9,163 nucleotides of DNA. It comes from an uncultured Oscillospiraceae bacterium (GTDB lineage: Bacteria > Bacillota > Clostridia > Oscillospirales > Acutalibacteraceae). The stretch spans positions 1 to 9,163 of the forward strand of contig UQVI01000072.1 of assembly GCA_900544515.1 (NCBI GenBank). The letters run 5' to 3'. Below the pieces are notes generated by a model, which was not told where the DNA came from, searched no databases, and saw only the letters and a program-made list of their open reading frames with translations. Numbering within the stretch: position 1 is the first letter of the stretch; every line of letters starts with the position of its first letter. Position numbers and translations under genes: made by a program. This document shows positions 1-6,883 of the stretch, piece by piece.

Positions 1-61
1 ACAGTTATATATGAAAATATTTATAACAAACTTTTACAATCTGCTACAACTATATCATTCA

Positions 62-1075
62 TTATTTGGCAAGGAATCCGATTTTTTTCATTGCCTTATC
101 AAGGGTACGCTGGGACACACGCTGTGCAATTTCAGCGCCCTTTGTCCACTGCTCCTGAAGATAAGCTTTATCAGCCATATACTCTTTATACTTTTTCTGA
201 ACGGGCTCAAGCTCTGCAACCACTGCCTCGCCCACTGCAGTTTTAAAATCGCCGTAGCCTTTACCGGCAAACTCTGACTCGATAGCATCAAATTCCTTGC
301 CTGTAACTGCAGAATAAATCGTCATCAGATTATTGATACCGTCCTTGCCCTCTGCATAGCGGACGCTCATTTCACTGTCAGTTACAGCACTCTTGAACTT
401 CTTCATTATCACATTCGGCTCATCGGTAAGATAAACCGTGCCCTTAGGGTTAGGGTCAGACTTGCTCATTTTCCTTGTTGGGTCAGCAAGGCTCATTACT
501 CTTGCACCGTTCTTTGGAATATAAGGCTCAGGAACTGTAAATACATTTCCATAAATACCATTGAAACGTTCTGCAATATCTCTTGCGATTTCCAGATGCT
601 GCTTCTGGTCTGCACCTACCGGAACAATATCAGCCTGATAAAGAAGAATATCAGCTGCCATTAAACAAGGATAGGTAAAAAGTCCTGAATTTACATTATC
701 GGAATGCTGCTGAGATTTATCCTTAAACTGCGTCATTCTGTTAAGCTCACCAAACATTGTATAGCAGTTCAGCAGCCAGCCCAGCTGTGAATGCTGCGGA
801 ACGTGTGACTGAACAAAAAGAATACTCTTTTCAGGGTCAAGACCTACTGAAAGTAAAAGGGCATAAAGCTGAATGGTTTGTTCTCTAAGCTTTTTCGGAT
901 CCTGTCTGACTGTAATTGAGTGCAAGTCCGCAATACCGAACACCGTATCAAAATCGTCCTGAAATGCCGGCCAACCCTTCATTGCTCCGAGATAGTTACC
1001 CAGTGTGGGTATGGATGTAGGCTGAATCAGTGACAGACTTCTTTTTTTGCGCTCTTTCTTTATTTCTTCAGGCAT
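62..1075 (-). CDS. trpS: Tryptophanyl-tRNA synthetase
   Basis: Class I aminoacyl-tRNA synthetase that activates tryptophan with ATP and charges tRNA-Trp in the cytoplasm. Seen in the 337-residue product: the nucleotide-binding HIGH-type motif appears as TLGN (residues 24-27) inside IQPTSIPTLGNYLGA; a tryptophan-pocket region with SGLFTYPCLMAADILLY (130-146); VGADQKQHLEIARDIAERFN (153-172); and a canonical KMSKS loop at 202-206. Length fits a complete bacterial TrpRS. The ATG start has a GGAGG ribosome binding site 7 bases upstream (1083-1087). The N-terminus carries a short lysine/arginine-rich lead (residues 1-12) before the Rossmann strand. The usual SGIQPSG/TG signature reads SLIQPTS, a variation I believe is common in clostridial enzymes. 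It lies last in the minus-strand gene series, 84 bases after the aminotransferase. I saw no T-box leader and no convincing promoter of its own in that gap. Identity is very secure; regulation is open. Confidence 0.97.
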   Translation of the reverse strand: MPEEIKKERKKRSLSLIQPTSIPTLGNYLGAMKGWPAFQDDFDTVFGIADLHSITVRQDPKKLREQTIQLYALLLSVGLDPEKSILFVQSHVPQHSQLGWLLNCYTMFGELNRMTQFKDKSQQHSDNVNSGLFTYPCLMAADILLYQADIVPVGADQKQHLEIARDIAERFNGIYGNVFTVPEPYIPKNGARVMSLADPTRKMSKSDPNPKGTVYLTDEPNVIMKKFKSAVTDSEMSVRYAEGKDGINNLMTIYSAVTGKEFDAIESEFAGKGYGDFKTAVGEAVVAELEPVQKKYKEYMADKAYLQEQWTKGAEIAQRVSQRTLDKAMKKIGFLAK

Positions 1076-1108
1076 AATATTACCTCCATTAGATTAATAA
1101 CATATTGA

Positions 1109-1136
1109 CAGTGGGCGGATATGGAATCCGCCCCTG
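1109..1136. repeat. GC-rich intergenic hairpin, probable dispersed repeat
   Basis: A perfect 8-bp inverted repeat, GGGCGGAT (1113-1120) and ATCCGCCC (1126-1133), encloses a 5-base loop. CAG (1109-1111) and CTG (1134-1136) extend it past a single bulged T at 1112. It stands out as a GC-rich island in an AT-rich gap between the aminotransferase stop and trpS. Neither strand has a T-run after it, so it is not a standard intrinsic terminator. GGGCGGAT-type hairpins like this resemble short dispersed intergenic repeats I recall from gut Firmicutes; that assignment is inference. In the transcript it could protect an mRNA end or weaken read-through into trpS. Confidence 0.6.
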
Positions 1137-1159
1137 CTGAATTTAAGTATAATGATATA

Positions 1160-2350
1160 TTATTTAATATATTCCTTTGCAACCTCACCGAGAGCCTTAA
1201 CACCGTTTACGATTCCCTCATCGGACGGAGTAGAGAAATTAAGGCGGATATACTGCGTCTTGTCAGTATCATTCATAAGGAATGCGTTACCGGGAACAAC
1301 AGCAACCTTTTTCTCAACTGCTTTCTGTACGAACTCGAGCATATCCACATCATCAGGGAGTTTACACCAGATGAAGAGTCCGCCCTCAGGTCTTACATAC
1401 TCAACAAAGTCACCCAGCTCCTTATCAATGCAGTCGCACATCAGATCAAGCTTTTTCTTATATATCTTCTGTATCTTTGCAATATGTTCATCAACATCAT
1501 ATTTCTTGAACCATTCATCAACAATCATCTGATTGAGACAAGGCGTATGAACATCTGATGCCTGCTTGCCTACAGTCATTTTAGCTAAAAGGTTCTGATG
1601 CGCAATACAGTAAGCCACACGAAGACCGGGTGCAAGTATCTTGGAGAATGAGCCTGCATAAACCACAATACCCTCATCGTCCATTGACTTGATTGTAGGG
1701 AGTTTTTCACCTGCAACACGCAAATCGCCATATGGATTATCCTCAAGAATCACTACACCGTATTCCTTAGCCAGAGCATAAAGTCGCTTTCTCTTTTCAA
1801 GTGACATTGTAGCACCTGACGGATTCTGAAAATTCGGTATTGTATAGATGAATTTCACATTTTCAGTTGTTTTCAGTGTTTCCTCAAGCACGTCCACATT
1901 CATACCGTCAGCCTCAACAGGGATTCCCTTGAGATTACAGCCGTATGAACGAAAGCAGTTAAGTGAGCCGATAAAGGACGGCTCCTCACAGATTACTGTA
2001 TCACCCTCATTGCAAAGCACCTTTGTAACAAGGTCCATAACCTGTGTAGCACCTGAAACAATGATGATATTATCATAATCATTGCCGATGTTTTCGTGCC
2101 TTTTCATCCAGTTCATTATTGTATCACGCAGCGGCTGATAGCCCTCTGATACACCATACTGAAGTGCATCAATCGGTCTTTCCTTCAGTATCTCCTGTGC
2201 AATAGCCTGAACCTCCTCCACAGGGAAGGCATCAGGTGCAGGGTTGCCTGCAGCAAGAGGAATAATGGACGGATCAGCTGTTGCTTTTAAAATCTCTCTG
2301 ATTGCACTTGGCTGGAGAGAGGATATTTTATTTGAAAAAATATAATCCAT
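1160..2350 (-). CDS. Class I/II PLP-dependent aminotransferase (2-aminoadipate/aromatic-type)
   Basis: Fold-type I aminotransferase that moves an amino group from an amino acid to a 2-oxo acid in the cytoplasm. In the 396-residue product the Schiff-base lysine is K237 in GSFSKILAPGLRVAY. PNFQNPSG (172-179) holds the cofactor-ring asparagine, EDNPYGDL (203-210) holds the pyridine-N aspartate D204, and R369 in YIRLNFS should bind the substrate carboxylate. AAGNPAPDAFP (33-43) is the N-terminal substrate loop. This pattern is closest to the LysN/2-aminoadipate and MocR-type aminotransferase subgroup. No GntR-type DNA-binding domain precedes it, so it is a stand-alone enzyme. Its substrate cannot be read from sequence; aromatic, branched or aminoadipate substrates are all possible. 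The ATG start lies 11 bases after the preceding gene's stop, and its AAGGTG ribosome binding site (2356-2361) abuts that TAG, which suggests co-transcription. Family call is secure, substrate is not. Confidence 0.9.
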   Translation of the reverse strand: MDYIFSNKISSLQPSAIREILKATADPSIIPLAAGNPAPDAFPVEEVQAIAQEILKERPIDALQYGVSEGYQPLRDTIMNWMKRHENIGNDYDNIIIVSGATQVMDLVTKVLCNEGDTVICEEPSFIGSLNCFRSYGCNLKGIPVEADGMNVDVLEETLKTTENVKFIYTIPNFQNPSGATMSLEKRKRLYALAKEYGVVILEDNPYGDLRVAGEKLPTIKSMDDEGIVVYAGSFSKILAPGLRVAYCIAHQNLLAKMTVGKQASDVHTPCLNQMIVDEWFKKYDVDEHIAKIQKIYKKKLDLMCDCIDKELGDFVEYVRPEGGLFIWCKLPDDVDMLEFVQKAVEKKVAVVPGNAFLMNDTDKTQYIRLNFSTPSDEGIVNGVKALGEVAKEYIK

Positions 2351-2361
2351 TTTTTCACCTT

Positions 2362-5300
2362 CTATATAATTTTATCTTTCTTTAAATAATCAATAAGCCT
2401 TTCGGTATTTTTTCCATCATGATAAGCAACAATATGTGAATATTTTTTCTTGTATTCTTCACTCTGCTCATTTTCATAATTATATTCAATAGACTCGGTC
2501 AGACCGTCTGTGTTATAGAAATAATCACCGTAAACATTATTTTTATTGAGCATAAGCTTTGTTGTAGGACCATACTGCTCCATACAAAAATCCTTTTCTT
2601 CCCAATAGAAGATAACACGGGTGCCGCGATAAAATGCATCATAGGCAATGGAAGAATAGTCAGTTATAAGTATTCTTGCCTGCTTTAAAATATCATCATA
2701 CTTGGCATCGGTAATGATTGTATCGGTTATATGCTTAGGTAGATTCTTAAGCTCATTTACAATCAGAGGATGAGGAAGGATAATAACTTTATCCTTAAGA
2801 TTTTCTGGCACACTGTTATATATTTTCATAATCATTTTGAAGTAGCTTGTTTCAAGGAAATTATCACGTGCAGTATTAATTTCCCAAGGTCTCCAGGTTG
2901 GCATGATGATGATTTTATCCGCATCATCATTCAGCGTATTTCTGTCAAATTTAGGCAAGCCTGAAATATACAGATCATCATACTCGTGTCTGCCCAGCTC
3001 AACAAAATGGTCAGCCTCAGCCTTAGAGGATACAACTACTGCGTATTTTCCGTTAAGCTCACGGCGTCTGAACAGATATCTTGCTTCACTGTCAAGCGAA
3101 ACCATATACATTACGCCGTGCTGAAGGAAAACATAATTTATATTCTTATCCGCTACCTTTTTGAGTGCAAAAACATTGAATAGCTTCAGGTCAATGGAAT
3201 GAACCATTGTTTCAGTACCGATAAATGTTTTTGATTTGAAGAAATATAAATAATGCTTGAATGAGTGCTTGTAAAGAATATTCGGCAGATATTTTTCAGG
3301 AATGGAATCAATATGCTGATAATTTCTATCAACAATAAAATATGCGTTATCATATCCTGAATCAATCAGTTTTTCAAAAAGAACGCTTGCACTTTCCTCA
3401 TACTTTGAAGAATTCTTTTCAAAAAGCAAAACCAGCTTTTTCGCCTTTTTACTGTTCCAGAAAAGGGATACAACATAGGCTAAAAATTGCTTGATTCTTT
3501 CAATAATTTTATCCGAAGTAATAAAGGAACGTACATAAACATTCAGATTATTGCTTGTAGACTGACGGAATACTGCGATTGTATTTGTCTCTTTTTCTTT
3601 AAGCATTGAGCTTCTCAGACCTAAAAAGATTTTGCCGAGAAGTGACCAATACTGAGCGTGGCACTGAACAAGCTTATCATACTTATTCTTATAGCACATC
3701 ATAACCTTGTTGTTTGCTGGCATATCCAGTATTTTTTCAACAGGAACTTCAAACGAATAAATACCAAAGTGCTTTTTGGAAACACGATTTTTATTTCCTA
3801 TAAACTTATATTCATACTCCTCGCTGCCTACCATAAGAGAAACATCTTTCATAGCAACAGCAATCGGCGTTTTGAAACTGAACAAACTCACGCATTTAAG
3901 CTTTTTCGGAAATGACATATAAAGCGGTAAAATATGATTCAGCTTGGACTTATGTCTGAAAGATGCGTCAGCATAAATCTTTTCTTCGCTTCGGCTGACA
4001 TAAGCCTCATTTTCTCTCCGGCTATTATCATATTCAGTAAAGCCGTAAGCCTTTTCAAATCTCTTTATATATTCGGAATTCTTATCAAAGGACTTTGATG
4101 TTGCATAGTAATCACCGTGCTTAACATATTCCTTTTTTCCGCTGAGCTTTGTCAGAATACCGGCAACAATAATATCACCGCAGGCGAAATCCACTACCTT
4201 TTCAGGCTGAATGGAATGGAAACGGCGTTTCGCCTCACTTTCAAGAAATCTGTCGTAGGTTTCTGAATTCTTTATCCTATGCAGATACCTGTGACTGAAA
4301 ATAGAAAAAGCATCCTTAAGCCTGAACTGATAAGCAGATACGATTCCGTAAAAGCCTGCTTTTCCGATAAGGGAGTTGATTACTTCCTTTTTTCCTTCGT
4401 TAAGGTTTCTGCTGTATGCAATAACACAGTTATACTGTGGGTGGTCCTCAACATAATTTCTGATATTATCATAATTAATTGCCTTGAATTTACCCACATA
4501 AATCAGGCATAAATTGTCCGGAGCTTTGTGCTGCTCAAGCTCGAATTTATCAGTCGTTGCGTTGACCATCATTTCAAAAATGTTACCGCACTGATTATAT
4601 GAGCCGTTGGTACAATACGTTTCAATAAACTGTGAATAGTCCTGAACAGGCTTATTCATTTCCTCAACGGTATCTGCAACATTTTCAGTAATCGGGAAAG
4701 GCAGCTCCTCAAACGGAATATAGACACCTCTTGTCTTTAAATATTCGCGCTTATCATATGCAAGAAGAATAATCTTTTTTCCTGTGACAGCAAAATCAAA
4801 GAAAACGCTGGAATAGTCTGTAATCAGACCATCGCAGGCGTTAAGCACCTCATAGGTATCGTAAGACGAATTAAAATACTGAATATGCCTGAACTTGCTG
4901 CAGTCAATATTACAGGCAAGAAGGAAATGCATATTGACAAGCAGCACCTGATCATCAGATAATTTCTTGTCAAACTGCTTCAGTATTCTCATTGCTGAGG
5001 CAATCTGCTTTTTCGTATTTGCTGTTCTGCCTGTACCTCTCCAGGTAGGCATATAAGCAAAAACCGTTTTTCCGTCAAGTCCCAGCTTTTTCTTCATCTC
5101 TATTCCCTTTTCAGGATTATAGAAGATATAGTTTCTCGGATAATTTGCAACGAGTGATTTGCCGCTGAAAATATAATTCAGGTCGTAATCATTCATAAAC
5201 ACATTTTTCGTAAAATCATTTGGAAAAAGAGCATAATCACTCATAAGATAATTCTTCTGAATATTAGCCATGCTTCCCAAAAAGGATTTATCCGATTTTC

Positions 5301-5718
5301 CGAGTGTTTTAAGCGGAGTACCGTGCCAGGTGTTCAGAAAAACCTGTCCATCTCTTTTATTGAAATACGGCGGAAAGGAATTGTCCGTCATTACATATTT
5401 GGCAGTTGCAAGGTATTTGCAGTATTCATCAGAATTTCTTACAGAAAGAATAACCCTGTCAAAGCCGTAAAACTTCATTCTCTCACGAGCAGCCTTTAGA
5501 TTATTATCCGTAACAACAAATACGGTTTTAAATTCATTCCAGCGCGGATTTGAGTTAATCTCATTGAGCATGGAAAACATATTACCGTTTATATTTGTTC
5601 CCTGTCCGCCCTCGATAAGAACCAGCTTTTCATCAAGGGGCAGTGATGAATAATTAATATATGCAGGCTTTATTCCAGCCCTTATTTTACCAAGTTTATT
5701 AACGATTTTTTTTATCAA
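2362..5718 (-). CDS. Tandem two-domain CDP-glycerol glycerophosphotransferase-family protein (TagF-like)
   Basis: Large (1118-residue) peripheral-membrane-type enzyme of the teichoic acid polymerase family, which transfers polyol-phosphate from a CDP-activated donor to a growing polymer at the inner membrane face. It contains two complete catalytic units. Unit 1 (about 33-390) has a NINGNMFSM lead, WHGTPLKTLGKS with H132, MPTWRGTG (223-230), H264 in VNMHFLL, and TDYSS (300-304). Unit 2 (about 765-1110) has the matching FEKNSSKYEESASVLFEKL lead, LQHGVMYM with H867, MPTWRPW (939-945), LPHPL with H983, and TDYSS (1019-1023). Unit 1 lacks the usual HP pair (MH instead). The middle (about 400-700) is unassigned: residues 400-560 faintly recall the N-terminal half of a GT-B glycosyltransferase, and 600-690 look like a beta-rich accessory domain. 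The start is TTG, with no ATG before codon 48, supported by AGAGGT 8 bases upstream. Donor (CDP-glycerol or CDP-ribitol) and acceptor are unknown. Confidence 0.85.
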   Translation of the reverse strand: MIKKIVNKLGKIRAGIKPAYINYSSLPLDEKLVLIEGGQGTNINGNMFSMLNEINSNPRWNEFKTVFVVTDNNLKAARERMKFYGFDRVILSVRNSDEYCKYLATAKYVMTDNSFPPYFNKRDGQVFLNTWHGTPLKTLGKSDKSFLGSMANIQKNYLMSDYALFPNDFTKNVFMNDYDLNYIFSGKSLVANYPRNYIFYNPEKGIEMKKKLGLDGKTVFAYMPTWRGTGRTANTKKQIASAMRILKQFDKKLSDDQVLLVNMHFLLACNIDCSKFRHIQYFNSSYDTYEVLNACDGLITDYSSVFFDFAVTGKKIILLAYDKREYLKTRGVYIPFEELPFPITENVADTVEEMNKPVQDYSQFIETYCTNGSYNQCGNIFEMMVNATTDKFELEQHKAPDNLCLIYVGKFKAINYDNIRNYVEDHPQYNCVIAYSRNLNEGKKEVINSLIGKAGFYGIVSAYQFRLKDAFSIFSHRYLHRIKNSETYDRFLESEAKRRFHSIQPEKVVDFACGDIIVAGILTKLSGKKEYVKHGDYYATSKSFDKNSEYIKRFEKAYGFTEYDNSRRENEAYVSRSEEKIYADASFRHKSKLNHILPLYMSFPKKLKCVSLFSFKTPIAVAMKDVSLMVGSEEYEYKFIGNKNRVSKKHFGIYSFEVPVEKILDMPANNKVMMCYKNKYDKLVQCHAQYWSLLGKIFLGLRSSMLKEKETNTIAVFRQSTSNNLNVYVRSFITSDKIIERIKQFLAYVVSLFWNSKKAKKLVLLFEKNSSKYEESASVLFEKLIDSGYDNAYFIVDRNYQHIDSIPEKYLPNILYKHSFKHYLYFFKSKTFIGTETMVHSIDLKLFNVFALKKVADKNINYVFLQHGVMYMVSLDSEARYLFRRRELNGKYAVVVSSKAEADHFVELGRHEYDDLYISGLPKFDRNTLNDDADKIIIMPTWRPWEINTARDNFLETSYFKMIMKIYNSVPENLKDKVIILPHPLIVNELKNLPKHITDTIITDAKYDDILKQARILITDYSSIAYDAFYRGTRVIFYWEEKDFCMEQYGPTTKLMLNKNNVYGDYFYNTDGLTESIEYNYENEQSEEYKKKYSHIVAYHDGKNTERLIDYLKKDKII

Positions 5719-5726
5719 TAGATATT

Positions 5727-5732
5727 ACCTCT
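5727..5732 (-). promoter_or_regulatory. Ribosome binding site deciding a TTG start
   Basis: On the minus strand AGAGGT lies 8 bases before the TTG at 5718-5716. The next in-frame ATG is codon 48, inside the conserved lead of the first transferase unit, so TTG is the likely start. A 6-bp inverted repeat (5731-5736 with 5744-5749, 7-base loop) covers the first two bases of the site and could modestly limit access; that effect is speculative. Confidence 0.65.
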
Positions 5733-5758
5733 TTTCAATATAAGAAAAGGCTTAATAG

Positions 5759-6880
5759 TTAACCGTTTTCATTTATCAATATGGAAATAAATTTTGCCAA
5801 TATCTGTGCATTGTTTGTACCGGTATTCTCAACATACTTTGTCTTGAATTGATAAAGAGCATTCTGATCATAAAGATCTGTTCTGATTGCCTTGCACAGC
5901 TCATCAGCGTTTTCAAATGTAGAAAGGTGCATCTCTTCCTTAAGATTAATATTGGCACCTCGTTGCGCAATATACTGCTGATAATCCGGTACAAAGAAGT
6001 AAAGGGGCTTCATAAGTATTGCCGCCTCAAAAGCGCAGGCAGAATAGTCTGTGATAATCACATCTGACACCTTCATTAATTCAGCTGTTGAAAATCTGCC
6101 GTTATAGAAAAAACGTTCATCCCTTTTCACCTTTGAAAAAAGCGGATGAGGACTTACAATCAGATGATAATCCTTCATTTCCTCAGCAAACTCAACCTTA
6201 AGCTCCTGTGCCACATAAGCCTCTCTGTCACGAAAGGTAGGTAAATAAAGCACAATCCTTTTATCGCTCAAGCCCGGATTTTCCTTATAAAAGCGTTCTG
6301 ATACACCGTCATTTTTAAGCAGCTCGTCCACTCTGGGCAAAGAGCATATTTTGATTTTCTTAGCAGAACAACCAAACGCCTCCATATAAAACTGAGCCGT
6401 TGCCTTGCTCGGTGCCAAAACATAATCATAGTTTTTATGCATGCACATGGCAGTGCTTATATTCTCATCCCTGCCCTCTTTTGTGCCGACACTCTGCAGA
6501 CCGAACTTTTTAATTGCACCCAGAGCGTGCCACATCTGAATGACTTTTAAATCCTTTTTATGCTTAAGACAGGAAACGGTGATGGAATACGTATCCAGCA
6601 CAGCCAGCTTGGATGTTGCAAGATAATACATATCACCGATTATATCTATGCAGTACTTTATCTTGTCTGCAAAGCCGTCAGGAATCATTCTTAAACGGAA
6701 AACCTGTTCAACCTCAGGCATTTCCTCCTTAATTGCACGTTCAAGCAAAAGCATATCCGTGCTTTTATCATTGCTCTGACGTGAGAGATACACGATTCTG
6801 TTTTTCGTCTTAAACAGTTTTAAAGGTGCATAAAGCACCCTTAAACCAAATTTCAGTATTGAAAATAAAACTACCTTCAT
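5759..6880 (-). CDS. CDP-glycerol glycerophosphotransferase-family protein, single domain (TagB-like)
   Basis: A 373-residue member of the same transferase family as the next gene, here with one catalytic unit. Visible motifs in order: an N-terminal hydrophobic/basic stretch (about 3-27) suited to membrane association; MWHALGAIKKFG with H118; LPTFRDR (213-219); VSPHPLF with H245-P246; and ITDYSACAFEA (276-286). These match the donor-binding and catalytic positions of TagB/TagF-type enzymes. The size fits a priming-type enzyme (TagB-like, adding the first glycerol-phosphate) rather than a long polymerase, but priming activity is inference. The ATG follows the glyA stop after only 3 bases (TAAgctATG). 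I see no good Shine-Dalgarno sequence upstream, so translation probably depends on ribosomes finishing glyA. The double-domain relative begins 40 bases downstream, which suggests the two act on one polymer. Family call is firm; the exact donor and acceptor are unknown. Confidence 0.88.
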   Translation of the reverse strand: MKVVLFSILKFGLRVLYAPLKLFKTKNRIVYLSRQSNDKSTDMLLLERAIKEEMPEVEQVFRLRMIPDGFADKIKYCIDIIGDMYYLATSKLAVLDTYSITVSCLKHKKDLKVIQMWHALGAIKKFGLQSVGTKEGRDENISTAMCMHKNYDYVLAPSKATAQFYMEAFGCSAKKIKICSLPRVDELLKNDGVSERFYKENPGLSDKRIVLYLPTFRDREAYVAQELKVEFAEEMKDYHLIVSPHPLFSKVKRDERFFYNGRFSTAELMKVSDVIITDYSACAFEAAILMKPLYFFVPDYQQYIAQRGANINLKEEMHLSTFENADELCKAIRTDLYDQNALYQFKTKYVENTGTNNAQILAKFISILINENG

Positions 6881-6883
6881 AGC

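Noticed and set aside
1..4. The left edge begins ACAG, the last four bases of the Nextera mosaic end in the other orientation.
   Set aside because: Four bases are too few; the match arises by chance about once in 256 and nothing longer is visible.
4..27. GTTATA/TATAAC inverted repeat after trpS, considered as its terminator.
   Set aside because: The stem is only 6 bp, all but one pair A-T, with a 12-base loop and no T-run after it on the minus strand.
1121..1133. ATGGAATCCGCCC resembles the T-box core TGGAACCGCG near a tRNA synthetase gene.
   Set aside because: It is on the plus strand while trpS is on the minus strand, it is only partial, and there is no specifier stem or antiterminator arrangement in the 84-base gap.
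1105..1153. Plus-strand TTGACA (1105-1110) and TATAAT (1148-1153), considered as an antisense promoter.
   Set aside because: They are 37 bases apart, and neither has a partner box at 16-18 bases; no plus-strand gene follows.
1121..1558. Plus-strand open frames of 126-145 codons opposite the aminotransferase.
   Set aside because: They lie antisense to a gene with complete catalytic motifs, have no ribosome binding site and show no recognisable protein features.
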